Shown here: positions 26,045 through 47,226 of the stretch, piece after piece | Layout: each line of letters begins with the position of its first letter | How positions within the stretch are numbered: position 1 is the first letter of the stretch | DNA from: Setaria digitata | Taxonomy: Eukaryota; Nematoda; Chromadorea; Rhabditida; Setariidae | DNA length: 64,000 bases | Direction: 5' to 3' | NCBI GenBank assembly: GCA_003640385.1 | Contig: RCAB01000126.1 | Span: forward strand, 1-64,000 | Notes under the pieces: generated by a model | What the model was told of the DNA's origin: nothing | Seen by the model: the letters and a program-made list of their open reading frames with translations, nothing else | Database searches by the model: none | Made by a program: the position numbers and the translations under genes

Positions 26045-28333
26045 TTTTTCGGTATACCATCGATTCACTATAACAGCAAAAGTGCTGCAACCCATCTATA
26101 ATCTGCTGATAAAAGTTCTTTGATTTACAAAGTATAGTAACCTGGATCAGTTATCCAGGTAAAAAGAGGAAAACGTTCTCTTGCAATATTTAGCACTTGA
26201 CCGAGAAATGATACACCATTCGAGTTATTCATTAACTGTTTCAAACATATACTCTTGTTGTCTGTCTATCAAAGTTACCAGTTTTAAAGCCAATTAAATT
26301 GATATTTTCGCGCTTTCTCCTTTGCAAATATTCTTGACTACTTCCAACCTGAATTTAGTGAAGTGTAAGACCAAAGAATGATAGAGCCATAAACCCTACT
26401 AAAAACCCGTCATCCGGCTAACCTTAGATCTCCACTAACATACTTATGACTTATAACGCGGCCGGAATTATGAAACAAGCTAGTCCATAACTCAAAAGTT
26501 AAGATTAACCTGATTGCAAAATTGAGGTAAATTCCGCTGTTTGTAGTTTGTGATTTGGCTCAAAAGTGAAAATTCAAAGAGGCCGTAACTTACTTTCTCT
26601 TTTCAAATCTTTCTTCTCTTTCGTGTAGCAAAACGAAAAAGAATATGAAAATATAAAGAATGAAAGAAGTATCTCACACTCAACTTATTTTAAAGTACCA
26701 ATAATCGGTAAAAATAAATCATTCTTCCAATTCTGTGTAATCAGTGAAAGTCATTTGTAATCATCTATTAATTCAGAGGAAAAAAAAAAGAGGAGAAAAT
26801 GGATTTGTGAAGTTTTCTTTTAAATATATGCCACGCAGACATTATATCATTGATATCAGTGCTGATAATCATTGCATCGTTGAATCTTCTCTTCATGCTA
26901 TAATATTTCTCTTTAATTTATCTTTTCTCTTTCTTATCTTTCTTTCCAAAAATGTCAAAAACCTTATCACTGAAGTATCAGTGATATGTCAGCTTTAAAA
27001 TGTTGCTTTATGTAAAATGCTATCAACTTTTACGTCATTCTGTAATGCTATTCTTAATGATCAACTTTACCTCACTTTTTTTCATTTCTGTCATTTTTGA
27101 AGTAAATTTTAAGCAAAATTAGTTTTAGAACCGAATTGAAATGCCATAAAATGCTTCCAACTCTTTTCTTTTTATCCAAAAATCCCCTTTTATCATACGA
27201 TCAATGATTCTTTATTGATATGAATTTATCAGTTTTTCCTGAAACTACTAGCAGTCATGAATTTTCCAGTGTTTCCAAAAAAAAAAAAAAGAAAGGAAAT
27301 TTTTTTTTTACTGGATTTGCTATCGGTTCAAATGATGTTATCAGCAAACCTGAACCATCTCTCAGTCATCTGATATCAGTCGTACTGACAACTCATCAAC
27401 TCAGTCCAAAAAGTAAAAAACATTTTCAATTCTCTACTTTAATTTCAATTGATAACTACCGCTGAAATGACAAACGAGAGTGGAAAAGATTATTATGAAT
27501 CCTCAATTTGCAGTACTTTTTATCCGTCATAACAAGATATCTGGGATATCTCAGATGGTGTGAGATACTCATGAAATCTACAGGAAAGACAATATCATTT
27601 CCTCTAGGAGACTGATTTTAATTTTTCTGATTTTTATGACGCATTTCAGCTAATATACATGCAATAGTTACTGATAATATGCACTTATGAATAATTTATA
27701 GCTGATAATTTATTATAATGATAGCTACAGATTTGAAATTCGTTGATCAAACGAAAAATATCAGTTGAAATTTTTTTCTTTTTAAAGAAAAGTTGCTAAT
27801 AAAATATCAAACAGAGTAAAATGAAATGAAATATAGGTCACAACCCGTTTTCCTATTACAACTCATCAAATTATTATTATTATTATTATTTTTTTCTCAG
27901 AAGTGAAAAAGCAATAAAAGATAGCAGAGAACGATATGTATAAAATTTTCAAATTAATAAAACTTTTTTTCTTTCAAATTTTGCTCACTTTTAATAAGCA
28001 ATTTATATTTTTTGGTTATTTTTATCACAATAATTTTTATATGATTGCATATGCTAAAAATTATCAAACAAAAAGAAGAAATTTCAAGATTTGATTTGGA
28101 ATAATTCAATTAATAACATTATGAGTTTTTATTTAAGTTTATCATTGTGGCTACTTTATGATGATAATTAGATGATAATTAATAATTTAAAACAGAATAG
28201 TTGCCAACTGATAACACAATAAAAAAAAAACGATTATCTATAATTTATGATAGTAAATGATTATGAAATCAATCATTGTTCACTTCATTCTTGATTGATT
28301 TGACTGATCTTGATGAAATTTTCACATGATCGA
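26045..28333. other. Intergenic region, no gene recognised
   Basis: AT-rich sequence between the 5' end of GET1 and the 3' end of the globin gene. It has poly-A/T runs and an ATT trinucleotide repeat at about 27873-27891. The frame at 27220-27465 runs through low-complexity sequence and is not supported. The region should contain the GET1 promoter. Confidence 0.45.
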
Positions 28334-28440
28334 TCACACTTGTTCACTCTAAAATGTTCAAAAATGTTTAATTAAATTTACCTGTTCACCAGGGATCTAC
28401 AGAAATGTACCTGCTCATCAGGGATTCAGAGCCCAGCAAA

Positions 28441-36148
<7,708 letters not shown>

Positions 36149-37587
36149 AGTCAGTAATCAAATTCTACAATTTTTTTTTTTAAATTTCTCAAATTTGTTT
36201 CATTAATTTTCAGTTATAAAAAAAAAAAAAGAAATATTTATTTAGCGGATTCGTTTTAATAATAAGTCATTATTGAAATTAGATGTAAGAAAGTAATAAG
36301 TGTTGGTTTTTATAGATTGCTCTTACTTGAAAATGTTACCGGATAGATTAAAAGTGAAACTTGTAGATAAATAACAAGTAGCACGCTTAGTATACCATTC
36401 AGTATTTAATTACACTTGCTAATTTTTGATACTTGAACAATTGATAACGATAAAAATGCTGATATGACGCTAGTGAGAACAATCAAATTATAATAATGGA
36501 AATGATAATATTAATCATAAATAACAATGTTGATGCAATGATAATGATAATAGTGATATGTCATCCATATTGAAGTGCCAAAAATACTATTATCTGATAA
36601 GCTATATAGACACCGTCTCTCTTATCTTGTGTAATCCCAAAAATTACCATCCATTAATCTTCGACTTTTTTGCATCATACGTTTTATTTGGCGTAAGGAC
36701 GTCAGTTTGAATGAAACGTACGACCACTTGCCCTTTCATATTCCTCAGCAAATTTCATTTATAATAATTACCTGTTGACAGATTACTACCGTACATCTAT
36801 AACTACATCATGTTTTCATTAATCTTAGTCTAAATTTACATTAAATGGTTTTAAAAATTATAGCTTCCAAGTTGCTGATTAAAATAATTTTAGCAATTTG
36901 CACTAGTAGTATATTTTGTGACTTTCTTTTTTTTCTCCAAAAGTTTTCATTAAATATAAGAAACTAAAGAGTAGTCTTGCTTATTGTAATGGGAATCTGT
37001 AAAGATATAATCAGAAATATGCTACTGTTCTCAATATTTTCTTTCTTCTTCAATTAACTTCTTTTATTTAATTAATGAAATCGAAGAGTATGTAAATTAT
37101 GCACATGATAAACAGCTGAACTGACTGTTTATTCCAGTTTAGTTGATCTTCTAGTCTTTAATCATTGAAAAGTACACCAATTATTTCAGTATAAATTAAA
37201 TTAAAATGAATGACAGGGCTAATTAATCTTAATTTTTCAGTAATCTTTAAAAAAAAAAAAACAGTAAGTAAATGTAAATGGGAATTGGGAGAGAAATATA
37301 AAAGAATAAGTAGTCGTATGAGTATTCAGTTTGATGTGAAACATAATTTGGCCAACCAAACATATTACGTATTCAAGCAATTTAGATTTGGCCAGGATTC
37401 AATTAAAAAAAAAACCTAGCAGTAATTTTGTTAGCAGACAACAATGGATCTATCTATAAATTAATTTGCAAAAGAGAACAAAGATTCCAAACTAAAATAA
37501 TTAAGTAATTAATTAGTTATAGAATTTTTAACTCTTTTTCTTGTCTGTAATTTGTTTAAATATTTCTAGAATTCTTAGCACAAGCAT

Positions 37588-37641
37588 CATTTTGATACTG
37601 AACTAGTAAAATAATGATTTTACTAGTTCAGTATCAAAATG
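37588..37641. repeat. Perfect 24-bp inverted repeat with 6-nt loop
   Basis: Arm 37588-37611 (CATTTTGATACTGAACTAGT plus AAAA) is the exact reverse complement of 37618-37641, separated by TAATGA. It is about 1.4 kb upstream of the globin start. Confidence 0.9.
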
Positions 37642-40600
37642 CTTTGTATTAGTTATCAGAGAAGGAAAAAAAAAAAAAAAAAAGCCAAGTCTTATTTACT
37701 GCTTAACAATAAAACATTAACAGAAGTTACTTTTCATTCAGAAAAAGCAAATGTTCCGAAAAATAAAACTTAAAATATAGAAGTTTCATTCTTTCTGACT
37801 TTTTACGATCTTTCTTGAAGCGAGAATCTTGATGTTGACAATAGATTCCTCAATAGGTTGCTTCAAGCAAAAGACTAACAAATATGGCTCGAGTAAATTC
37901 TCCGAGCAGTACATCAGAAGGCCCTGAATAGACTAAGTGAAGGGTAGCAAGAAGGGAGAAAAAGCCTTACCATCATTAAATCTTGTTTTTTATCAGCAAA
38001 TAAAGAAATCTTACAATCGTTAAAATTAAATTCTAGCTAGTCGTAAAGAATTGAAGAGCCTTATTAAAGGTTTAAAATCAATTCAACTTTTTCAAAATGC
38101 CTTAGTTCATTGCAATTTGAAAAAGCAGCAATGTTAGTTAACTCTGCTACAAGCATAAAGTTTATCTTTATCAGCGAGGTAACTTAAAAATTAATTAATC
38201 TTGTGAAGGAGAAAGTAGTACTTATGTTTCTTATATATGCTATATATAAATCTCATTTAAAAAATTTTTTTTCCCTCTAAAGACTAATAATTAGTTTTAA
38301 AAAGGCGTAAAAAAAAAAAGGTCTTTAATAGATTTATATTGTAATTATGTAAAATTAGTAAATGATATCCGATATTTTCAATGATATTTAATATTTCGAT
38401 GCATTACAAAATAATATGGAATCGGATGACAAAATCAAACATTTTAATTAATTAAAACATTTTAGTGTAACATTGTATCTTTTATGATAAGCCAAATTTA
38501 ATAATACTTGATAAATTATTTTAAATGAGCAAGAAACAAGAATTGTTCTATTATAGACATTAATTGTACAGTGATTATTTTCATTTTCACGACTGTTAAA
38601 TTTTCTCGGCAATGATCATTTGAAAACTGAATAAAAAAAAAATTTTTTTTCCTTTTTGTAAGTGTTAAAATAAAATAAAATAAAAAAAAAAAAAAAGGAT
38701 TTTATTACAAATAAATTTTTTTTATTATGAACAAATTTTTGCAAATTTTATAATTCAATTAAATTATTTGAACCACTAAATGTTCAATTAATTTTGAAAA
38801 ATGAAACGAATTGTTTTGTTTTAATGCTCAATTAATTAATCCAATTTGCTTGCTTCCGTAAAATTTTTTGAAATATAAAGCTGAAGAAAGAAGAAAAGAT
38901 TAATGATGATGGTAATTAAATGAAAAAAAAAAAAAAAAAGAGAAAGACAATTTGAGTGTTAGAAGTTGAAGTTAGAATTTGGGAGAGATTCATTGATTCC
39001 TCACATCGATGATGGACATTGCACAGCTTCTAGAAGAAATGATTCTCAATGAAAGATTCATGCTTGCTTCAGACATCTATCATTCACGCCAAAAACTTCA
39101 CCATCATCGATAATTACATTTTAGTTCACTCCTCACAAACAGCAAATTATTGTCTACTAGACCAAGCTAGTGTCTCAGTCATCAGCCCTATTATCACTGA
39201 TAACTGTGATAATTGGCTCTTTTCCATAAATGAATGATAATTTAGCAAAAAAAAGAAACTCAGCTTTATTCTTTCAAATGAATTCACATTATAAGCAGTG
39301 TAAAAATAATGCCAAAAAAAAAGAAAAGAAATTATTATTATACATTATTTCAGCAATGATCGATCTCGTACAAGCACACTCATTATCTCTTATCAATATC
39401 ATTGATAAATAGTGATATGAGGTAAATGAAGTTAAAAATAAGAATGCTACTTTTACACTAAAGATAATTCATTTCTCAATATTAATAAAAATGTCACGAA
39501 ATTTTTCTTTTCCTGTTATTGTTTTTATTGGAGAAAGAAGAGCACTAAAATAGCTAGCCACTCAAATAAATTGAAGGAAAAATAAACTATTTTGTAAATT
39601 TTGAAAAGAAAGAAAAAATGAATTAAACATATATGCAATAGATAAAATGTGAAACAATAGTTCCTTTCGAAGAAAATTAAAATTGTTTAATCCAGTATTC
39701 GATTATTGCAACCTTGCTTCTTAGCCTTTTTATCAGTATCGTTTCTAGGAATGAATCCCCCTGTCATATCTAGCAACAGCTGAACAATTCATCATCCATC
39801 ATGTGACAATTGTTTTGATCGCTACAGACTAGGTTAAAATGATTATCTAAGTTAGGTATTACTAAGGAAAAATTTATCATTATAAATTTATGCTTAACAG
39901 AATTTTACATGCGATCTGTTGAGTGGAAAAACACACACACACAAATGCTAATTATTCAGTTTTCTTTTGATAATATTTATAAATGAAAGTAATAGAAATT
40001 AAAATTATAAAAATAAATTTAAAACGTGAAAATACGAAACGTGAAAATACGTGAAAATATGACAAAATATGACTTTGAAACTATGGCAAAACACCTTCTT
40101 CTACCACGAATGTAGAATAACGTAGAAATCTGATTAAACCTTGCAATGAAAGCACAGAAATCTTATTCGACAAAATATAAAAAATAAATTTGAAAGAATT
40201 TCTAACTTCTTCACTATTAATATTTTAATACTAGGCGTTTTAGACTCCCACAAATTACAAGAATCCTACTCTTTCAAGAAATAAAGCAAAATTAGAATCA
40301 TTCAAAGTGATATTAACTCATTATATCACACTAATAAATTTATTATTCCTTAAAATTAAAATCTAAAGCTAAGAAAAAAAAAAAAAATAAAACAAAACTA
40401 TCTTCCTGACCATTACGCAACTGAATTCTTCTAGGAGAAGAAGGAATGCAGCAAATTAGTTGGCGAAGTAATAAAAGAATTTTCGAGCAGTGAGCCGAAA
40501 AATGGAAGAACTTGAGAGGAATGGAAGGAAAAGAAAAATGTGATAAGATAATTCAAGCTTAATTAGACAACAAATAGACTGCTTTTGGTTGTCATTTATT

Positions 40601-41975
40601 ATTTATTAATAATCCTTTTAATTATTCCTCTCGGCTGTTTTTCTTTTTGTTTTCGCGAATTCATATCTATTTTTCCAAGAAGAAGAAGAAAAAAAAAACA
40701 GAAATGAATTTTCTTTGTTTTATTTAATGCATCAAATCATTGAATTAATGGTGATGAAATGGAATTAATTAAGAGCAAACGAAGGAAATGAATTCCTTTT
40801 AATTTATTCAATATGTCAAATCATTCAAGTAATGATGATAGAATGGAAATCAATTAATAGCAAATGATTAATTTCTGACCAGTCCTGCTAATAATTTTTA
40901 ATTTAATCATTTGCAAGAATTTTGAGATACACATTTATGAAATGCGTTTTGATTAACTTCACAGTGATATGATGAATGGAAAAAGAAGTTCAATTAGTCT
41001 TATGCAACAATTTTAACGAAAAAAAAAAAATTTAATTTTGACACTTAGTGACTTTTTCCAGGAGTTACTGGTTAATTTTTATTTAAATGATCAAATTTGC
41101 CGATCATTGTCTCAATCAACTTTCCGATCAGTGACTGAGTGAATGCCGTAAAGACGATTCAGAAGCAATTAGCTAAAATTCTTTTAATACCACTGAACAA
41201 AAGCATGCATTTAATCGAAAATAAACAATGAATAGACTTTGGAACTTTCATTAAAAAAAAAAAAAAAAGACACCATATTTTGTTTAAACTAATTGTTCTA
41301 TCAATATTTGAAATGGAAAATATCAAAATTTTGCATTAAAAAATTCTGAGAAAATATTCAAAATGTCAGAATAATTGGACTTTTTTGCCCTTTCTTGAAG
41401 GAATGCTATTCGAACTTGAATTGCTTAGTTTAATTTTTTAGTTATATATTTTAATCATTTTTCTTATTTTTATTTTTCTTTGGTGCAAACGAAGTAATTC
41501 GAGTATATTTTCTAATTTTAACTCTAAAAAATAATTTTAATCAAAACTGAAAGATTGTTCTTATTATTCAAACAACTTATTTATACAACTCATGATAATA
41601 TGTTAAAAAATTTAAAATTTTTTTACTACATAAAAATCTCGTACAGTTGAAAAATTTTAAGTTCACTTCTTCCTAAATTTTTTTAATTTTCAAATTCTTT
41701 AGAATTTGAAAAATTATTATTTAAACAGTTTTTTTTTTTTTTTTATATGACGAATTTCAGGAAATTTTGTTGATTTTTTTTTTTTTTTTACATAGTTTGC
41801 AGTTTCTTTTCTGCTCCTCACATTTGCTACATCCAGCTTGTATCATCATGTAAATAATATTATTAGTAAAAATTGATTTCATAAAAAAAAAAGGGAAAAA
41901 TAACAAATTTTCTGAATTTTCGTCGTATAAATTATCATTTTATCTTCTAGCCATTTTATTATTGATTTTAATTTT

Positions 41976-42229
41976 AATTTTTTTTTTTTGGCTAAAATTA
42001 CTAATTGGATTAGCAAACAATGAGTGTTTTCATTATTGCACTGTTGTAATTTATTTTATCAAAATTTTTGATGAATGCATTCAAAAAGATACATTTTTGT
42101 ATNAATTTTTTTTTTGGCTAAAATTACTAATTGGATTAGCGAACAATGAGTGTTTTCATTATTGCACTGTTGTAATTTATTTTATCAAAATTTTTGATGA
42201 ATGCATTCAAAAAGATACATTTTTGTATT
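41976..42229. repeat. ~126-bp direct duplication around a single N (assembly seam)
   Basis: The sequence ending at 42102 recurs from 42104 to about 42229 with an N at 42103. The copies differ by at least one base (AGCAAACAATG against AGCGAACAATG). This looks like two haplotype versions of one contig end placed in series. It creates a 90-codon open frame that is an artefact. Confidence 0.85.
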
Positions 42230-43651
42230 ATTGACAGCTTCACAGAGTGCAAAAAGTTTCGGCAAACTAATTTTTCGTGCCTTTTAAATGGCATGCATTT
42301 GAGTTAAATTAAATGGCAAAAATTTTGATGAAGAAAATTTTTAGCAAATTACAAGTTGGCGCTTGTGATAGAATAAAACGGAAATGAAATAATTCAATGA
42401 GACACGTTAATGAATTAAATTTGCACTGTTTTAATTCAAAGGATCAATTTCATTTTCATTTTTATCATAATTACCCTCCGAGACTACTAATTATTTATCC
42501 TTTCTTGTTAATTTATGAAGCTTTTTAATGCGTGATATTAATTAACAGCATAAAGTAAGCATTTCATACAGTACTTCAGACAAATTAATTCGAAATAAAA
42601 GGTGCTGTTTTGTTCACGGTGATAAGTAAAATGTTGAACTTTTTATATATTTCAAGCAAAGCTTACAGCACTGCATAAAAAAAAAAAAAAGAAAAAGTAA
42701 TAATTAAGCAAAATAGCATTTAGAAGCAAAAGTTATAAAGTATTAAGTTAAGAATAATTTTGACTAAATAGAGGAGGTGGAAAAAAAAAAAAAAAAAAGA
42801 AAGGAACGAAGAATTAGCAGACAAAAATTTTCAACTCATAATTAGATCTTTCAAGTTAATTAAATCAACTAAATTCGGAAAAGTTCCTCATAATCTCAAC
42901 TGATCCACAAAAGATTGCATGATCTTAAATTGTTACATATGATTATTTCTAAAAAAGATATTAATTAAATTAAATTTCATCAAATTTTTTGGCAAATTTG
43001 TAATAAAACAGAAATGAAAATTAGATGAAACATATATTTTAATCACCGAAATATTTGCATTATTAATGATTTGAAAAGTTTGGTAGCACAATGTTGCAAA
43101 GATGTTCCTAATTAAGCAAATGTAAAAAACTAACTTCAAAGGATGAAGTGTTAAAATAATAAGAAGCAAATTAAACCATCTGAAATTTTGCAAAAAGTAA
43201 AGGAGAAATTTGTTGCACACTGAAATTTCACTAATTGAATTTATTTTATTAGAAACAAAGAAAAGAGCATGTGTAGTGAGAAAAGAAAGAAAAAAATGCC
43301 TTGCCTTAGCCCAGCACTGGAGCTATCAAATTCTTAGAAATGAATAATATATTGGAAATAAATAAGGAGAAATTTGCAAAGGCCAAAATGACGAAATATT
43401 GACAGCAGCATTTAGATTGAATGATAAGTTGCTGATATCTTCATCAGACATGGACATATCATTTTTTTTTTTTTTAAAGAATATATTCTTGTAAACACGA
43501 AATAAAATAAATAACTGGAATGAAATATTATTGCTGTCCGACTGACGTGAGCTGCAAATATTTTTAAATTGAATTCCATTTATTGGATTTCTTATTTTTT
43601 ATTTTTTTCAAGAATTTAAATTTTGTTTGAGAAAAACTTGAGCAGGAGCAG

Positions 43652-43652
43652 C

Positions 43653-43686
<34 letters not shown>

Positions 43687-43687
43687 G
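43652..43687. repeat. (TA)n palindrome
   Basis: CG, then about 32 nt of alternating TA, then CG. Self-complementary throughout. Confidence 0.8.
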
Positions 43688-44989
43688 ACGTAATAATAAT
43701 AATATATATTTATTAATAACTCAATGTTTCTATTTTTTTTTGAAAAAATATTTGTTCCAATATTTTATTTTAAGTCCCAGTTACCGGAATTTTTTTTGCT
43801 TTCCTTTCAATTCTAAAACTGAATATTTGTTCGTCGTTGTCGCTCACATTTGAAATGAATAAATTAATAGAAGTTTTGAAGGAAATTAATGATAAGAAGG
43901 AAGATGATAAATTGATGTGACTGTGATAAGAAGGTTATAAGTAAAGCTTATCAGAAATTCAAAATTTTAGTATTCATTTCAGTCAGAAGATTTTGCAGAC
44001 TTAATATTTTCTAATTAGTAAAATTATAATTTAATGATTAGCAATAGGGTGGAACATGACACTTTATTGTTCCAAAAATTAAAATTTAAAATGATAATCG
44101 TTTCCAATTGTTCCACCTGAAAATAATTAAAATATTTTCTTATTAGTTATCGACTACTTTCCTGCCAAAATGTTCATTTTCCAAAACTGTTTTTCATACA
44201 TGATAAAAAAAGTTGTACACTTTGTTGGAACGAAGAGCACTGCTTCATCTCAAAAATATTTCGGTGTTTGTAATGTAATTAATTAATTATAGTACTTCAT
44301 TAAATTGATCATGCTGTTTCACAGATATTTTCTCACTAAAATTAGTAAAACCTTCACATTCCTCCTGTATTGTTAAAGTTCTTCCATGTATATTTATTCG
44401 TAATCAACGAACAATCAAGTGATAAGCTTAATTACAATCGAACTTTATTTGATAATGCACGAATTATATTCTGATAGATATGTTTTCCGTTAGTCGCAAT
44501 TAAGAATTTCTTTTTATCAATGGAAACTTTTTTTTTCCGCTCTCTGTCTTTTGCTTTAATATTATAGTAAAATAAAAAAAAAAAAAAAACTGTTAAAAGT
44601 CCAGCCAAATTAACTTTTTATATTTAAATTATTATGAACAAAACAAATAGGAAAAATTACTGTTAGCAAACAGAGAAGCAAATAAATTAACAAATAATTT
44701 TAATAAATAAATAGAAAAATAAATAAGCAATTAAAAAGCATTTTAATAGCAGATTAATAATATTTAGAACATGGAGAGCGATATTATTTCTTCTTGCTAC
44801 TTAATTTTTTTTTTTTTTTTTTATTTTTTGAAGCCAAGAAACCTGTTTTTTTTTTTTTTGTTTTTATTTTTTTAAATTCATTTTGAAATGAGAACTTTTC
44901 CTGATTTTTACAAACTATTCGTGTGACATTTAAAATGCCTCAAAATTGTTTTGCCAGAAATAGAAATATTTTGCTGATCAATTGCGTCA

Positions 44990-45454
44990 ATGCTTCCAAT
45001 TTGCGTAATGGTTTGTAATTTAATTTTTACATATACTGCTTGAGATAATTGCCGCAACAAATGTAATTTTAATAGAAACTTTTTCTTTTTCCTGAAGTTC
45101 CGGAAGTTGCATAAAATTGATTACAATTTCAAAAATTTCCTACTTGAATAAAACAAAAAAAAAAAATTTATTTGAAAATTAGATAAGATTCCGTTTTCTT
45201 TTCAGCTTTTCGGCTTATTCATCAGTCTCAGTGAATCTGAGAGTGAGTAATTTTAATTCTTTTCAAAACTATTTCATCTTTTCTCCTCTTTCCATTACTG
45301 AAATTTTAACCGGTAGCAGTGAATTTTTCTTCTTGGAGCATTTTCGATCTCGTCAATCACTTCACAAATCAGTTAATTCTACACAGCTAAATATGCATGC
45401 AGAAGAATGTTGCGAAGAATTTCATTAGTCAAACTAGCGGAAATGAGAAATTTT

Positions 45455-45490
<36 letters not shown>

Positions 45491-46361
45491 ATAATTTGCT
45501 CTACCTTTGTTCTTTTTCCGTTTTTTTTCCGGAAATATTTCAGCATGTGTGGATAAGTTCTGTCCTATGGGAACATATTGTGAAGTGCGCCATATTGTGC
45601 AATGTAAAAGTCCACCTTGTAGACCGATTCTTGCATGCATGCCTGATAGCACTAAAGGTTAACCTGCCAAAGTTTTTCGCCTTATGTGGAAAGAGCAACA
45701 AAGAAAAGTGTTAATTAATTAAGCCAAGTGCTTAGGAGATGAAGTTCTCCTTTAATTGGATTGTAAAAGCTACATCATTAATAGTTCTGAGAGATCCTTG
45801 TTGGATTTAAATTAGAGTTTTAACAGATAACAATTCCCAAGATATGATAACAGATGATGTGTTAAGATTACCGGTGCAAATTTACGTTTTGCAAAGTACT
45901 GTTTTAATGACACTTAATTAATTAATAAAATTTTAGGTTGTAAAAAACATCCACCATGTCCGTCAGGACAAATTTGTGTCGAAAAATCAGTGCCTTGCAT
46001 TGGTCGATCTTGTCGTAAGATAGCGAAATGTGTCCCACCAGGAAGTTTGTACAATTTTCATCTCGAATTTTAGTATTCCATTTCCACTACAGACAATTGT
46101 TCGCCGTTGTTAAATTCATCTTAGCTGAAGGTTTTAATTCTATTTGTTCAAATGGCATGTAAAAGAGACAACAAACATCGATTCTCACTGGCTAATTTAA
46201 ATTTTATTTAAAAATAAGCAAGCGAATTTCATTTGAAATTTACAGCATGCGAAGCGATGGAATGTCCGCCATCACATAAATGTGAAATGAAGCCTAGGCC
46301 AACTTGTGTCAAAACAATTCTCTCTGCGGGTGATATCGAAAAAATAAATGAACAAGAATGA
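44990..46361 (+). CDS. Secreted cysteine-rich repeat protein
   Basis: Five exons, 44990-45010, 45206-45242, 45544-45657, 45937-46044 and 46246-46361, join in phase to give 131 residues. The signal peptide is split over exons 1-2 (MLPICVMLFGLFISLSESE). Exons 3-5 each carry one module bounded by phase-1 introns. Exon 3 is C-x4-C-x5-C-x7-C-x4-C-x5-C. Exon 4 is C-x5-C-x5-C-x6-C-x4-C-x5-C. Exon 5 keeps the first four Cys (C-x4-C-x5-C-x7-C) and ends in an acidic tail. CP..(x2)C and C..(P/S)C recur. The module duplication is clear, but I recognise no named family. A secreted disulfide-rich protein is the only supported statement. Exon 1 is only seven codons and the exon-4 donor is GTTTGT, so these ends are less sure. 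Confidence 0.7.
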
Positions 46362-47226
46362 TGATTCTGTTTGTGAGAATATGTGATCATCATTCCATGT
46401 TACTATGATTATGATTTAAACTGTTAAGAATGTTTATGATTCAGTGAATGTGTAAGAATAATGATGGAATTAGTGTTTTAATTAATCCCGGTGTCCTAGA
46501 AAATTTTATTTGGGTTAGTCATATTGGAGGTTTCATTATTATTACCTATTGATTTTAATTCTTATTTAATTCAATTAATTAGCGATAAAATTCTTTTTAT
46601 TTTTCCTTGCGTTGTATTCAGTAAACTGCGAGTTATTTGTAGCTCAGGATTTTATCACTTATTTGCCTGGAAAATTTCAAGATAGAAAATGATACGAAAT
46701 TAAATTAACAACAGATTAGTTCATTGAAGCATCGCAAAATAAATTAAAAAAAAAAAAAACTGGCAAAGAACGATAAAATACGACTGAAAATAAATACGAT
46801 GAAATGAAAATACAAATACGACTGAAATTAACAAAGTGCATCATATAAATTGTTGAATTATCATTTTAACGACTAGTAAAGAGAGCTATTAATTTTTTTT
46901 TTTTTCAGTATTACTTTAAATATCTGGTAAAATTGATAATGAAATATTCAAATTCCCGACGAGATCAATTAACAAATAGATTATTTTTTGTTCTAAAAAT
47001 TATTCGAAAAATTTCTCTCTCAGTACATTGAGTTATGAACAAAATTTTGCATATTATTAAAGACATAAATAAATTCAACATGTTGTTGCTGCTCATTTAA
47101 TATCCATCTTATTAATTTTAACAAAGCGGTGGTTACTGAATTGTCGGATAGCTGCCAATTACTAATTCATAGCACTGTTAATTAACATAGTATCTGTGGG
47201 AAATTCGTCCTTTTTGAAGTAAAAAA
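46362..47226. other. Intergenic region
   Basis: About 0.9 kb between the Cys-rich and the four-TM genes on the same strand. AT-rich; no motif or gene seen. Confidence 0.45.

Larger units (their letters stand above)
36149..44989. other. Gene-poor, AT-rich stretch of about 8.8 kb
   Basis: No exon with acceptor, donor and protein-like composition was found on either strand. The stretch has many A/T homopolymers, a (CA) run near 39932, a perfect hairpin at 37588-37641, a TA palindrome at 43652-43687 and an assembly-type duplication around 42103. It should contain the globin promoter and perhaps regulatory elements. Short frames such as 39049-39237 and 42933-43220 lack any support. Confidence 0.45.

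Noticed and set aside
27220..27465. 81-codon plus ORF
   Set aside because: Passes through a KKKKKK/FFFF homopolymer stretch; typical chance frame.
41962..42234. Apparent internal repeat protein
   Set aside because: Created by the contig-overlap duplication around the N at 42103.
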